Assembly: GCF_035046485.1 (NCBI RefSeq)
Contig: NC_085137.1
Coordinates: 382,354,706 to 382,418,705, forward strand
Direction of reading: 5' to 3'
DNA length: 64,000 nt
From: Aedes albopictus
Taxonomy: Eukaryota; Arthropoda; Insecta; Diptera; Culicidae
A program made the position numbers and the translations under genes. Below, in pieces: positions 9,481 to 21,570 of the stretch. Position 1 is the first letter of the stretch. Every line of letters starts with the position of its first letter. The notes beneath the pieces were generated by a model. The model was not told where the DNA came from. It ran no database searches and saw only the letters and a list, made by a program, of their open reading frames with translations.

Positions 9481-12370
9481 TTCTTCTATACCCCTTCACG
9501 TCCCTGCCGTTCCTGTTCATAGCGACACCTTGCACCACACAAATCCTTCAATTCTGTAACACAGATTGTCTCTAACCCTGTGGCAATCAAGCCAATCAAG
9601 CAACTTCCTAACACAAGCAAAAATAATCACCGGTACAGAATTGGTCAAGTTCAATCGGATAATCCATGCACATAATTAACCACTGTTATCATATTGACTA
9701 ACCCTCTTTAATTTGATCGCCACATTCTCGAAATCGGTCCCACATTTTCCGCACCCTTTCCTTCGAATCCCCATCCCCCAATCGCCCTCCAGACAGTCTC
9801 CGCCGCACAGTTGTCGAGTTATTTTTAGTCGTTTATTTATATGTTACGTCCGAAATTGAGTTTACTTTCGGTCCCTTCCCAAACCAGAACCTCTAATTCC
9901 TACCCGCAAAAAGCCCAATACTTCAGAAGCTCTTCCCCCAACTAGTTTATAGTCTGATATATACCTAGATGCTAGAGCAGAGACACCATCATATATAATC
10001 GCCCAACCAGACCCCCTCTCGTCATGTCCTGTGAGTTTTCTATTCAATCTAGCTAGAGGATCCTAGTACAATACATATTCGTCCCCCAATACCCGACCAA
10101 CCCCCCTTCTCTCTGTTGTTTTGGAGTGCTAGTGAGTTCAGCTTTGACCAACTCCCCCCGGACAACCATCTCAACCATCAAGCAATATCGATAGCGTTAC
10201 ATACTATAGTCAGAGTGTGTCTTCTTCCGTTTCCCAATTTGTTCTCGATTTAACTAGTGCCACTATATCTACTACTATCCAGTTCGATCCTTGTTGTTGA
10301 TCTTATTATATATATCCTAGCGAGTTTGGTTTTCCGTTGTTGAAGTTGAAAGAAACATATATTCTCCAAATATACTTATGAAACGTTAGATTATTCTCCG
10401 ACCTAATAGTTAGAAATCCACGAAGGTCATAGTTTGAGCTAGTCTAGAGAAGTCTTCAACAATGAAGTGTGTCATTTGCTTTTAATTGTTCATTTTTATT
10501 TTTATTTTGTTCAATATTTTATTTATCATTAGAAATTATTACAGCTTAGACTTTATAGATGCTTCTTGTTTTGATAGAACCTTTCGGTCACAGTAGATAT
10601 TTGTTTACCCATCTTTTTTCAAATGTACTTTCAATTATCTTTTTGGTGAGATTTAGCCAAATAACAATATCAGTTAAATTAACTGTAGTTACGAAAAATA
10701 TTAAATGTCTGATAAAAAAAATTCAAGATGATTACTTTTCATAACTCTGAAATCAGATGGAAGGAAATACATCGACGTGATAAGATGATAGTTCTCAAAT
10801 CATTTTCGTTGTACCTGACTTTTCGAACATTGATTTCTTGCGTCACCCTAATCCTTATGTTTATTGCATCCACTTAAAGTCTGTATCTTGACTATTTTCC
10901 ATGCATTCCACCAAGAACGGTATAAAGCTCAGCTCACTTCAGAAGAAAAGCTTCTTATAAAGAACGAAATGGATCTTTTCTTCTACAGAGATTTCTCAAA
11001 TCGTTCCCGAAGGAGAATCTTATATGCTGCTGAGCATAACTCCTGTCTAAAGGTACATTCGATGTGACGACGAAGTTGCCATTCATATTGCTTCGAGTGG
11101 CGTGGCACTGGTGTAGCAACGACATAGAATAATAATTTTATGCATTTTTAATCCAATCAAGTGCTCCGAAACTAAAGTCAAAAAGTTTAATTGCCTTTCT
11201 GCCTCTCGGTCTCGCCACCCACCCATTGATTGCGCGTATTCATAGTTCCGACCGGTTGTGCGAGCGGTGAATAGAGCTTTTTTACCTATTGTTTCTCCAT
11301 TATATATACCTATCTTCTATAGCGCTCGACCACGCGCCAACGACGTCGATGTCGATCGTTTGGAAATTATTGCTCTCCATGTGTAGGAGGAAAGGAGTGT
11401 ATCCAGTTTTCCCGCCAATAATGGCAGCCAGGCTGCGATAAAAACAAGAAGAGAAACAATCTAAGCACTTTATGCAGTTATCCCCCCGGGGCAGGGGTGG
11501 CCCCTTACAAAGTTGTGGTATTCGCCCATCAATTCTCCATCATATTGAAGCTTTTTATTAATGTACTCAGAATAGTCGACGATTAAACCAAGCCCCTAGG
11601 CTACCACCAGTAAACGACCTGCTTGAGTCGTTTTGCGGTGGCTACTAACGTTATGAAAGCAAATAAACGGGTACGCCAACGTCATAAATTGATTATGAAA
11701 TATATAAATCGTATGATTAACCAGCCATTGGTTATTCTTAGATTCGTTACTGTTTCCTACTATGTATAGACATACATTTTTGTCGATTGAAGTAGGCGAA
11801 CTTCTACTTGTGTGCTTATGTGTGCTGTTATGTACAGAATCAAAAAAAATAAAATTATCGGATGAGAATCGAACCCAAAGCCGTTGGTTTATAGTCATGC
11901 TCCGTCATCACTTACTTCTAACTACCCGCATTAAGGACAGACTCGTTAGAATACCAAAATGGCCGCCAAAATGTGAGCGCACAAATCTCTTCATAAACAA
12001 AACCAGCGCACTCGATCTTCTTATTTTAAGCTTATTACAAGTAAGCAATAACAGAATAATAAAATGAAATGTTGTTTGAAGCTTGCTTCTTGAGATTTTT
12101 GTGTCTGATGCACTTTTCAAGCGGGATTTTTGAACGTTTGTCCTTAACCCATCCCATCTCCACGTTCGCTCCCGAATGTCTATCGTTGTCAGCTTTTGGT
12201 GGTATCGACAATGGACTTCAGCTGAGTTGAGAGTCTGAACGAGTTTTATACCGTAGGCAGGCATATGTTGATGAAAATCTGCTGCTGCTCTCTGATACAT
12301 ACCAGGTTTCACTGGCAATTTCAAGTTTGAGTTCACTATTCAGAATTTCCTATACTTTTTGTTGAATATG
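9481..12370. other. Non-coding; C-rich, G-poor unique stretch then AT-rich DNA
   Basis: From about 9,480 to 10,300 the + strand is rich in C and poor in G, with many CCCC/CTCC runs and no repeats. This is the composition of untranslated exons or conserved intronic DNA rather than of transposons. From 10,450 on it becomes AT-rich. A minus-strand tRNA-like B box (GGGTTCGATTCTC) lies at about 11,857-11,882. No open frame here shows a recognisable domain. Confidence 0.35.
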
Positions 12371-12374
12371 TATG

Positions 12375-12613
12375 AGTAAAAAGAAAATCGGGTACAGTAC
12401 TGTTCTTTTTAATTCCACTAAGAATGCGCATCCTTTGACAGATAGGTATGTCGACCTCAACTGTATGGTCGTCTTCAGTGTCTTGTACTTGAGTCGAGTC
12501 AAGTACAAGACACTGCAGACGACCTTAGAGTTGAGGTCGGAATAAGTGTCTGTGGAAGGATGCAAATTTTTGAAATTAAAAGGAACACTACTTAACCCGA
12601 TTTTCTTTTTATT
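12375..12613. mobile_element. Palindromic MITE, about 240 bp
   Basis: AAAAAGAAAATCGGGTA at the left end (from 12378) is mirrored by TTAACCCGATTTTCTTTTT at the right end. Pairing extends to a near-perfect centre, TCTTGTACTTGA / TCAAGTACAAGA (about 12480-12510). It has no coding capacity; frames on either strand are mirror images. Confidence 0.65.
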
Positions 12614-13196
12614 TACAGGTATTCCACTAACACATTCCATCGATCGGATAAACATTCTATCGATTATGGTGTATTCCGTCGGGCCATTGAACTTTTCAAA
12701 GGCCTCCAAAACATTTTCATGTTCGCATCCAATTTCTGTACGCTTGTAAAATGTTTTCAGGCATGCTAGGTGTCGATTTTTTATATCCTAAGCAAATTTC
12801 ATTGAACTGCAAGTAAAACTTGAGTGTAACATATCATTTTTGAATGAAAAATCATATTTTTCTTGAAAGTCAGACGATTTTGCAATAAATTGCCTGCTTT
12901 TAGGCGTTAAATGCGGGGCATTATGTAACTGAGCTTTATTTTATCATTTAATTTCGAAGTACACCAGTTATGAGAATTTGATACCCAAATTCAGATTCAC
13001 CATTATCTTTTTTTTTTTTTGGAAACAGTCATGGATATACCTATTCGGAAAAAAATTGATTGACAAATATTTACATGGCTTTCGTAAACTTTGTCTACTT
13101 CAGGATGTTCTGAAGTTATAACAAATCTCAACAATATACGTCGTAGATGACTTCCCGTTACATAGCGATAGTCTACGGATAGAACCGGACAGGTAT

Positions 13197-13313
13197 CTTT
13201 AACCCTAAAAGGGATACCTTCATGGCCTCAGTTTCGTCACCTCGCTGAGTGTGTTCCATCAAAGACGAGCTCTGAAAGGCGCCTGGGGTCCATTGGACCT
13301 TTTAGGGTTAAAG
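13197..13313. mobile_element. Small 117-bp MITE
   Basis: Terminal inverted repeats CTTTAACCCTAAAAGG (13197) and CCTTTTAGGGTTAAAG (13298-13313) bound a 117-bp sequence. TAT flanks both ends and may be a 3-bp target duplication. There is no coding potential. Confidence 0.65.
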
Positions 13314-13348
13314 TATGATGAATACTGATTACTGTAAAGCCTATAGAT

Positions 13349-14501
13349 CAGTGTTTCCCAAACTTTTAGCCCCCTTGGAGCTTGCGAAAAACATTTTCGT
13401 CCCCCTAAGTGAGATTTATTTTTCCATGATAAAAGGCTGAAAATTTGCTAAGGAAGCCTTTAAAGGCCCACTTTTTGACGCTACTGAGGCAAATTGGTAA
13501 TTAATATATCTCAATTAGTATAGCTCTCATTTTCATTGAGTTCTTTTCCAAATGCATTGATTGTCTGCATTTGAGAAAAAAAAACTATTATTGCATGTAA
13601 AAACGAACGCTCGTTAGCCTCAACCAGATGTTTTACCAGTGTTCTAAAAGGGGGTTCATCATTAGACTGGTGGGAAATTGAAAAAAAAAGCAATTGAGGG
13701 GGTTAGAAGTAAAGGGGTGTAAGTGTCAAAAACACATCATATCTTTTATGCAAAAAGTACAACTCATTAATTGCTCAGTAATTTAAAATGAAATGAATTG
13801 ACATGCTTCCTATAAATTGGAGAACTTTTTAATGGCAAATAAGCAGGCATTACATGGCTTTGAGGGAGTTCAACACTGAATTTGAGAAACAAAAATCAAA
13901 ATAACTTCTAGCAAAAAGTTACGTTAGGAATTCCTCCGGGTAGCTTCTCTGAAATATTTCTAAACAATGTGTGACGACTTTCATCCGAAAAGTGTTCTAA
14001 GATTAATCATAAACTTCATGTTTTTGGTTGAAATTTTCATGAAAAACAAACCGCATATAAATTGAAAAAAAAACTTCTTTATCAAGTAAAAATAAACCCT
14101 GTTCCTTTTATATTTTTTACAGAAATGAATCAGGAATTTTTGCCATAGGAGTTTCTTATTGATTAGGTCTCCAGAATCACTAGAATTTTTTTCGGAAAAT
14201 CGTGTAGCAATCGTCTACTTTTCTTAGAGTTTTGCCAAAAAATCCACATAAACATCAAAAATTCTGTTCTTTCAATCGATTTCGAAACAGACATTTTTCA
14301 AGAATCCTAGAAACACAATTTTTTTAATGTTAGGGAGTTTTAATGATTCTGTTGACATTCAGTACAATACATTTCAAAACTTTTAATATTCCTCAATTAT
14401 TAAAAAAAATCGCCCCCCTTTTTAGTATTTTCGCCCCCCAATTTTGAGTTTTCAGAATTTCGCCCCCTTCGACCTGATTGGGCCCACTTTGGGAATCACC
14501 G
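13349..14501. mobile_element. hAT-type MITE with 8-bp target duplication
   Basis: The ends read CAGTGTTTCCCAAACTT (left) and, in reverse complement, CGGTGATTCCCAAAGTGGG (right), which is the hAT-style CAGNG..CCCAAA terminus. Identical octamers CTATAGAT flank the element at 13341-13348 and 14502-14509, matching the 8-bp duplication made by hAT transposases. The 1.15-kb interior has no transposase; it is AT-rich with C-rich CGCCCCCC runs near each end. It is a non-autonomous deletion derivative or MITE. Confidence 0.82.
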
Positions 14502-14509
14502 CTATAGAT

Positions 14510-15438
14510 CATGTAGTTCCTAATTTCAGGGTTTTTTGGAGAACCTTGAATATCTGTAAATTTTCTGAAAGTCACTCAGTTGATTTATTAAGCTTGAATA
14601 CTTAGGACAAAAATATACACCTAGCTTGCCTTAAAACCTTTCCCCGGCGCACAGAGAATAACACTCTAACAACTAACTAACAAGTTTTCAGATACATTCA
14701 ATTCCAGCTAATGGGGCCTTGCTAAAAGAAAGGACACTACCGGAATAAAACTGTCCACGAGGTTCCAATTTTTTACATTCTCACTGAGCCCCGTTGGTGT
14801 ATGAGATATTGGCTGCGACTAACAATCACTCGAGCAGGGCTCCAGACCCGCTGGGCGCAAAGCTGACGTGAGAACGAGACTTTTTTTCTAGTGCTCATGA
14901 TGTCAACGAAGTAGATTTCCTACTATTTTGCTCGATAAAGTTGATAAAACACCTCACCATATATACAGATTTCTGTATTATACAGATTTTCAAGCAACCG
15001 TACAGATTGCCTTTTTTTATGAAATTCTAAGTTTTGAGCTAGAGGTTTTTATTATTTATTATGGGTAACAGATTTTTGCAAGGATTTTTTAATGAATTAC
15101 AGATTTTGTTAACAATTTCTGATGATCTTTTGATGACTTTTTAGAATGTTTCCTGTGTACTCTCTGAACTAATGTGATTTTGGGTGAAATTGATCGACGA
15201 AAGATCCATTTTCATTTGCTAAAAATTATGCTTCAAACTTAGAATAAAATGGGAAAAATTAACACCATCCGATTCGAGGGTTATTGAATGATGAGTTAAC
15301 AAATTTTATAGCAAATTCATTACATATTTCTATGCAAAGTTTAACCATGAATTTAACATTTTCCCAAAGTTTAGCCCCTCAAACCTTCGATGCCATAATA
15401 GTATCGCACATATAATGAACATTCGAATCAATGTTTCT
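14510..15438. other. Non-coding AT-rich DNA
   Basis: I find no gene, no boundary-defined element and no tandem repeat in this stretch. Confidence 0.5.
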
Positions 15439-15448
15439 AGCTCAAAAG

Positions 15449-15728
15449 AGCCCATATAGCCGAGGCGGTAAACGCACGGGTATTCAGCATGACCATGCTG
15501 AGGGTGACGGGTTCGATTCCCGGTCGGTCCAGGATCTTTTCGTAAAGGAAATTTCCTTGACTTCCTTGGGCATAGAGTATCTTCGTGCCTGCCACACGAT
15601 ATACACATGCAAAATGGTCATTGGCAGAGGAAGCTCTCAGTTAATAACTGTGGAAGTGCTCATAGAACACTAAGCTGAGAAGCAGGCTTTGTCCCATTGA
15701 GGACGTTACGCCAAGAAGAGAGAGAGAG
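15449..15728 (+). mobile_element. Feilai SINE, complete, with 10-bp target duplication
   Basis: The head TATAGCCGAGGCGGTAAACG carries an A box and GGTTCGATTCCC a B box, so it is transcribed by RNA polymerase III and tRNA-derived. The body and an (AG)n tail follow. AGCTCAAAAG occurs directly on both sides (15439-15448 and 15729-15738), a target-site duplication made by LINE-type retrotransposition. I recognise the consensus as Feilai of Aedes. A second, opposite-strand copy is at 51073-51369. Confidence 0.88.
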
Positions 15729-15738
15729 AGCTCAAAAG

Positions 15739-16683
15739 TCATTGCTAAACCCGATTTTATGATCAAAATTTGCATAAAAATTAACATATAAGCAAGAAAG
15801 TGTTTTTTCGGAACTAATTGCACATTTTCCAATAGCATTACACAGTTTCAGGCGTTTTCCTGTGATTAGTCAATGTTTATTAAAACTTTAAATTTGAATA
15901 ATAACTTCGTTGACTGATGAACTCCATGATCGTACTTTTTTTAAAGCTATGAGTTTGATAATATCGACAACTGTTCAAAAATTGAACGCTAAAAACTGTT
16001 AAAAGTGATCGATGTTACCCGAAATTACGGTACTGATTAAAGTCCTAGATGTTGTGGCTAGATCTGATGATATTCATGATGTCTTCATGGATGGCATTCA
16101 TAGAAAAACTAGGTTTTGTGCAAAAATGAAATAAAAGATAAGTTATGACTGCTCTATGCTTTGTGTGTTAGTTTACGTTTTAGGAAATGTTACAAATGTC
16201 AGTGCGATTTTCATATAAAAATATTTGAAATTAATTAGGGTAAGACATGTCTAAAGATTCTTGAACTTATTATCTTTTGAATAAGACCTAAACTTTCGAT
16301 ATCGGACGCAATTTAAAAAAAAAACATTTTTTGGGGGTGTGGCCTCAAACTTATTATCGGTACTGTAGGTACACAAAATACACGCCTATGTAACCTGTTC
16401 TATGTTTAGAACGTTCAAACTCCCATTCCATTATAATAAAGTTTGTTTGAAAGAGTTTCTTGTATACAACATTGTTAGGTAACTTCATACAGCAGTTAAT
16501 CCGTAATTTTACAATCCGATGAAGAATTTGTACAATATAACAATTTTTCACACTTCAATATGCATATTAAATACATCCCATTGGACGTGACAGGTGATGT
16601 AAGTTCACAAAATACTTACCTGTAAAAAAAACGATGTGAAGGATTCTGATGAAGCTTTTAGTCAAAGTTCCAGTAGAATCATT
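15739..16683. other. Non-coding AT-rich DNA
   Basis: No gene or bounded element is recognisable. Confidence 0.5.
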
Positions 16684-16812
16684 GACAGAAAGCCTGGAAT
16701 CGAATCCCAATCCCGACAAACTCACAAAAATGTGAATTCTTCCTTCGGAAGGGAAGTAAAGTGTGGGTCGCGAGATGAACTAGCCTAAGCATAGCATAGC
16801 ATAGCATAGGCG
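16684..16812 (-). repeat. Retroposon fragment with (CATAG)n microsatellite
   Basis: A minus-strand B-box-like TGGGATTCGATTCC, a conserved-looking TTCCTTCGGAAGGGAAG block and GCGAGATGAACTAGCC are followed by four or so CATAG units. The arrangement resembles the tail region of a mosquito retroposon, but no full element can be delimited. Confidence 0.4.
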
Positions 16813-16951
16813 ATTGCACACATCGTAGGTGGCTATACAATGCTCAGCTTCATATGTTTTGAAAAATCTAGCACGTAGAGTTGGTCGAAACAAGCATCAC
16901 ATTGTATACTTGGCCACGTCCTTACAATCGCGAGGAAAGGGTAGAAATGTC

Positions 16952-17176
16952 ACACAGTAAAAAATGTTACATCATGTAACCTGTAACAAAAGGACCCCGT
17001 TATATCGCTCACATTATTCCACCTGTTTTTAATTTTACAGGTAGCTCTCAGTATGAAGCTTGCTTTCAATATTCAATACAAGAAATAATATAATGTGAAA
17101 TTCAGTGAGATGGAATAAAAGTTTAAATGTCAAATTTGTTTACGTCGGGTGTAATTCTCAGACATTTTTGCTGTGT
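16952..17176. mobile_element. MITE with ACACAG termini
   Basis: ACACAGTAAAAAATGT at the left is mirrored by ACATTTTTGCTGTGT at the right. The interior holds short self-complementary TTACATCATGTAA motifs. It shares the ACACAG ends and the internal CATGTAA words with the element at 50581-50855, so both probably belong to one family. Confidence 0.55.
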
Positions 17177-18350
17177 AATTTAACGTCTACTTGAAGATAC
17201 AGGGTACCCAAACTATCTACATAGACGTTAAGGATAAGGAATTTGTGTTAGTAGGGTAGGATTGTTGGGAGGAGCTCTTTTCGACAATCTTGAGCGCAGT
17301 TGACATTATTGATGGATGGTTTACAGATATGTTAAATGAATCTACCTTAACATTCCTGAAAGAAAGTATATTAGTATACAAAAACTAAACTATAAATAAC
17401 ATACACATCTGCATGTCAATACTAAAGGTATTGAAGGGGCCGAAGGATTGAGGCAGCCAATCAATGTTTGACAAGCACAAGATTGAAGAGGAAAAAATAA
17501 ATAAACAGATAAAAACAGAAATCGTTCGCAGTAAAAGTTAAAACATTAGAAAACAGAAACATCCAATGTTGTGATGTGTTTTGAAGTTTCAATCCATGCT
17601 TACACTTTAGGAAGGAAAATAGCAAAATTGAAACTTTTTTTCAAAAATATTCCCAAATTCTCAAATGCACTAGATAATCCTTCACGAATATCAACTAGAA
17701 TTTTTGTTCTTTTTTTTTCGTTATGCTTTTTCGTCTGTAAAAAAACTAAAAGTCTCCCTTCTTCTCTCCAATTTCACAAAAAGTGTTAGCAAACGTGATT
17801 CTCCAGAGATTTCTTAGGCAACTGACCTGCTACGATCAGAGCTGCAAGATTTCCAATGTTTTTTTTTTAATGTAAGAATGATAGTAATACTTTCTGGAAG
17901 TTTTATTGGTGCATCAGAGAAACTATGAAAAATTCAGTAATTTGAAAATTTCAGTAAAAAGTTTTCCTATTCTTTTTCCTTTTTTTTCGGCAATCTTTTT
18001 GAACCATTCTAAGCCTTCTGTTTTTTAGCCAGAAGTCATTTTGCTTCAACTAAGTCCTTCCCGACTTCAGTCAGAATGTTCTTTCGAGTGCCCGCCGCAA
18101 ATAACACTTCAGAATTCTTTAAAAACTACCTACAAAAATACAATTAAGCTGGATACTGGGAAATTTCTATTTGCTTTCTGCAAGAAATGTTTCAAAAATA
18201 TTATAGCAGTTTCGCTAAAATGTTGCCTGTGATTATTTAATATTTGTTGTAGTTTCATCTAAACGTCGCGAGTTTAATGAACTTTCCTTATAAGTTCGCA
18301 ATTAATCCAGCAGCAATAAAATAAGAAGCAATTATGTGGAAATATTTATA
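17177..18350. other. Non-coding AT-rich DNA
   Basis: No gene, tandem repeat or bounded element is recognised here. Short open frames are AT-rich and without domains. Confidence 0.5.
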
Positions 18351-19297
18351 CAGTGTATCAAACAATTGTCCGTACAGCATTTTTTTGGTCAAAATATTTT
18401 TTGATTTGAATGTTTATGACTTTTTTATACGTCAATCAAAAACGCTGAAATTTTGACCAATTATAACCCATATAGTAAAGCTCCATTGGTAAAATTTTGA
18501 GCGAGATCGAATAAGTTTTCTGAAATTTATAGAACTTTTAGTAAAACTTATAAGATTTTTGAACACATTTTTAAAACATTATATCTCAATATGTACTTGA
18601 TGAAACTTTTTCATTTTTTTTTTTGTGTTACAGCTTATACCTAAGGCTTTCATATGCAGCTTCGTTTAAGGTTTTATATTCACTACAAAAAATATGAAAA
18701 ATCTGTATATGTTCAGAGTGTCATTTGGAAATTTATCATATTTTGATCAATAAAAGTGCCAAGTGTATTCAACTGTTTTAAACACTCTTAATGTAATATT
18801 TTTATACAGGACCTACTAAACTGCATATGAAGAGTAGGTCCTATGGATTTTTCGTTCAGTTAATGCACTTTTATTGGTGGAAAACGTTTGGCAGATTATA
18901 TGTGCAAAATATGGTAAATTTTTAAACATCGTCAACTACAGAAGCACATTTTCCATATTTTTTGTAGTGAATATAAAACCCCAAACATATCTGCATATGA
19001 TAGCCTTGGGTATAAGATGTAACACAAAAAAAATTGAAAAAGTTTCATCGAGTACATATTGAGACATAATGTTTTGAAAATGTGTTCAAAAATATTCTAA
19101 GTTTTACTAAAAGTTCTATAACTTTCAGAAAACTTATTCGATCTCGCTCAAAATTTTACCAATGGAGCTTTAACATATGATGCATTATTGGTCAAAATTT
19201 CAGCGTTCCTGATTGACGCATAAAAAAGTTATTAATATTTGAATGAAAAATTATTTTGACAAAAAATTTGCTGTACGGGCAATTGTTTGATACACTA
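18351..19297. mobile_element. Long-TIR mariner-type MITE (TA target)
   Basis: The left end TA|CAGTGTATCAAACAATTG and the right end CAATTGTTTGATACACTA|TA are inverted repeats flanked by TA, the target site of Tc1/mariner elements. Complementarity runs for most of the 947 bases, so the element could fold as one imperfect hairpin. A smaller palindrome AGGACCTACT / AGTAGGTCCT (about 18808-18842) marks its centre. No transposase is encoded. The elements at 32010-34354 and 36334-37445 share its architecture. Confidence 0.75.
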
Positions 19298-19664
19298 TAC
19301 ATAATAATCTAGATATTAATTTAGAAAAGTTGTAAATGTGAATATACAGACAGACAGTTTTTTTACGAAATGTTCAGCCCCGGGTTCATCACCGACGACT
19401 CCACTTCTCTCACGAAGAATAAATTTACATGTTCAGTGATTATCGACAATGAGATTTAAGTACAGATATGAAAGTGACTTGATAATATGTAACATATTTT
19501 TCGATTTTTTTTCATTTGGAAATGTTTTATGGATGATGGATGGTAAGATTGAACCAGAAAAGTATTCCCATTCTTCAGAGCTGCAGTCTTGAAGAAATGA
19601 AACGAGAGCTTTAGATGTTTTCCAACGTTTTGAGGCTTCTTCTGGAGATAATTACATATATATA

Positions 19665-20046
19665 AGCTTTGAGTTCGGCTTTAGGATCGGGTTTTTTTAA
19701 AAAACAAAACAGAACTGAACTCGTCGATTAATGGATAAAGACTAACTGTCCTTTATTATTTTAAGCTTACAGAGGCCTGCCTAGGAAGAGGAATGGTTCC
19801 CTGGCTAATTTACCATATGTGTAATTGGATCGCGTCGTCCGGTGGCGCGATGCTGACATGCTGGTTTCAGTAAGGTTGAAGACAGGTGTGGATTCCGTGG
19901 AAACTGCTGATCTTGCTTATCGTCCGTTGTGTGCCTCGTTCAAAGTTGCTAACGATGTTGCTAACTGTTGTTGTTGTTGTTGTTGGATGTCTCCTAGTTG
20001 GCTAAGTATGGCTTCTTCGGAGTTGGGGCAAACTGATGCGATAACT
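19665..20046 (-). repeat. 3' LTR of the errantivirus-like element
   Basis: This 382-bp copy matches the 5' LTR at 25460-25837 apart from a GCCT duplication at about 19775. On the minus strand it begins AGTTATCGC and ends AAAGCT. The 3' end of env (last 43 codons, including a polyglutamine run encoded by (TTG)n on the + strand) lies inside it. Confidence 0.93.
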
Positions 20047-21508
20047 TCTCCCTCCCTAAGTGAGGAACGTCCCGGTCCTTTTCCACCGTATCTGATTATG
20101 ATTAGCATGATGATAATCACTGCTGTAATTCCAGTAAAAGAAAATCCTCCAAACAGGCTCCAAAACTTAAAGTTGAGATTATTTTGTTCTAGGTATACAT
20201 GTTCGAGGTGTCGTCGGTTTTGTATTGTGTCGTGATGAATTTTTCCTAAATCGATGTCTTCCTGTAGCTTCCAGTTTGGTTTGAGATTATAGAATGCGTT
20301 ATACATGATATTGGGCTCGCCGATATATTCCTCGTTTCTAAATGTGTCGTTGTTGAGTTGTATTGTGCAGTTTTCAAAATTGATGATCACATTTCCTTCT
20401 AGGCTTCGATTATCTGGTCCGCAGGTTGATTCTAATGTTTGATTCCTTATATTGGATATCAAAAGGGTGTTGTCAGAAATTAGTTTGATTATTGTTTGAT
20501 TATTGAATACAACGTTGCATTTAGGCTTCACTCCGGTTATTAACGGTTTGATACATTCGTCCCCGAGATCCGTCAAGAATGAAGATTTTTGAACGAAGTC
20601 TTCCGGATTTTGTGTGACAAAAATACGGTTACCACTTTTGACTATGAATTCTGGGAATTGGATGATTGATTGATTACTATTGATGATTGGGTATATTCTG
20701 ATGATTTCCGCGGTGTTCTCCTCTAACAGTGGTACATGCATAAAATATAATAATGTTCCATGACTCGTTGCGAATTTTGGCGTAACGTATTGTAGTGCTT
20801 CATCCGGTAAGTGAATGTTAATTCCTTGGTCTTGAAGAAGTTCTCTTATCGTTGTAATTTCTCGAATAGGTAGGATTTTGTTTGAAGTAATAGACATTTT
20901 TGAGAGCAGAATTGCGTCTTGAATGTCCTCGAGCAGCTGATTGAGAATATCTACGTTTACGATGGATGTAATTGTTTCGATGTCGTCCATTAGCAAGTCG
21001 TTTAGGTTGGCCTGATTGGTTACTTCCTGTATAGCGTGAGTAAGTTGCTGAATCCGAGTGTTGAGATTTTGATTAACTATGATCTGTTGGTTGTTTTGGT
21101 CAATCAAGTCGTTCATCGTAGTATTGATGGCTTGGAGATCAGATGCGTCGGGGGTTCCCGCGATCCATTTCCACACAGTTCCAACGGTGTTCCACCTCCT
21201 TGATCGGTGGTGTGGTTGAGGTTTCAGTTGATATATGTTGCTGTATAATTTCTTCGCTTTATACTTTAAAATATTTGTTAGTGGATTAGTAGTTTGGGCA
21301 TTATTATGGTAAGATGATTTAATCAGGATCTCCGCTGTTTCTTCTATAGAAGACAGGTTTATCGGGTGGATTATTTTAATTGTTCCAGTTTGAATTTTAC
21401 AATGTCTTTCCTTTACAAGCAATAAAGGTTCGTCGTGCAGGTTTCTAATGGTTAGTTTTTGTGCTTGAGTAAGGGTGATCGTCAATATCAGTAAGGGGAT
21501 TATTCCGG
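19917..21508 (-). CDS. Errantivirus-like envelope glycoprotein (env)
   Basis: This is the class I-like fusion glycoprotein of insect errantiviruses, related in layout to baculovirus F proteins. The frame follows a splice acceptor at about 21510 (TTAATTTACAG). A hydrophobic signal-like segment (GIIPLLILTITL) lies just after it and no ATG precedes that segment, so the start codon is probably supplied by a spliced 5' exon. Counting from codon 21485-21483, a furin-type RSRR lies at residues 94-97, followed by a putative fusion region and a Q/N-rich helical stretch. A membrane anchor lies at about 450-468 (VIIIMLIII). The cytoplasmic tail has a seven-Gln run and ends in the 3' LTR. The frame has no stops over about 530 codons. 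Subtype is inferred from layout, not alignment. Confidence 0.85.
20047..20057 (-). other. Polypurine tract
   Basis: On the element strand AGGGAGGGAGA lies immediately before the 3' LTR, where plus-strand DNA synthesis is primed. It is also coding, specifying an Arg-Glu-Gly-Glu stretch of env. Confidence 0.8.
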
Positions 21509-21570
21509 TCTGTAAATTAACAAATATAGCAGGGTGTTAGTAGGTTAGATAGAGGTTTGAGACTATATGA

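Noticed and set aside
11596..12336. Frames of 100-140 codons on both strands
   Set aside because: No domain, overlapping on opposite strands, partly over a tRNA-like shard.
19825..20235. Plus-strand 136-codon frame with a Cys run
   Set aside because: Shadow of the env polyglutamine tract and LTR; repeated in the other LTR at 25616.
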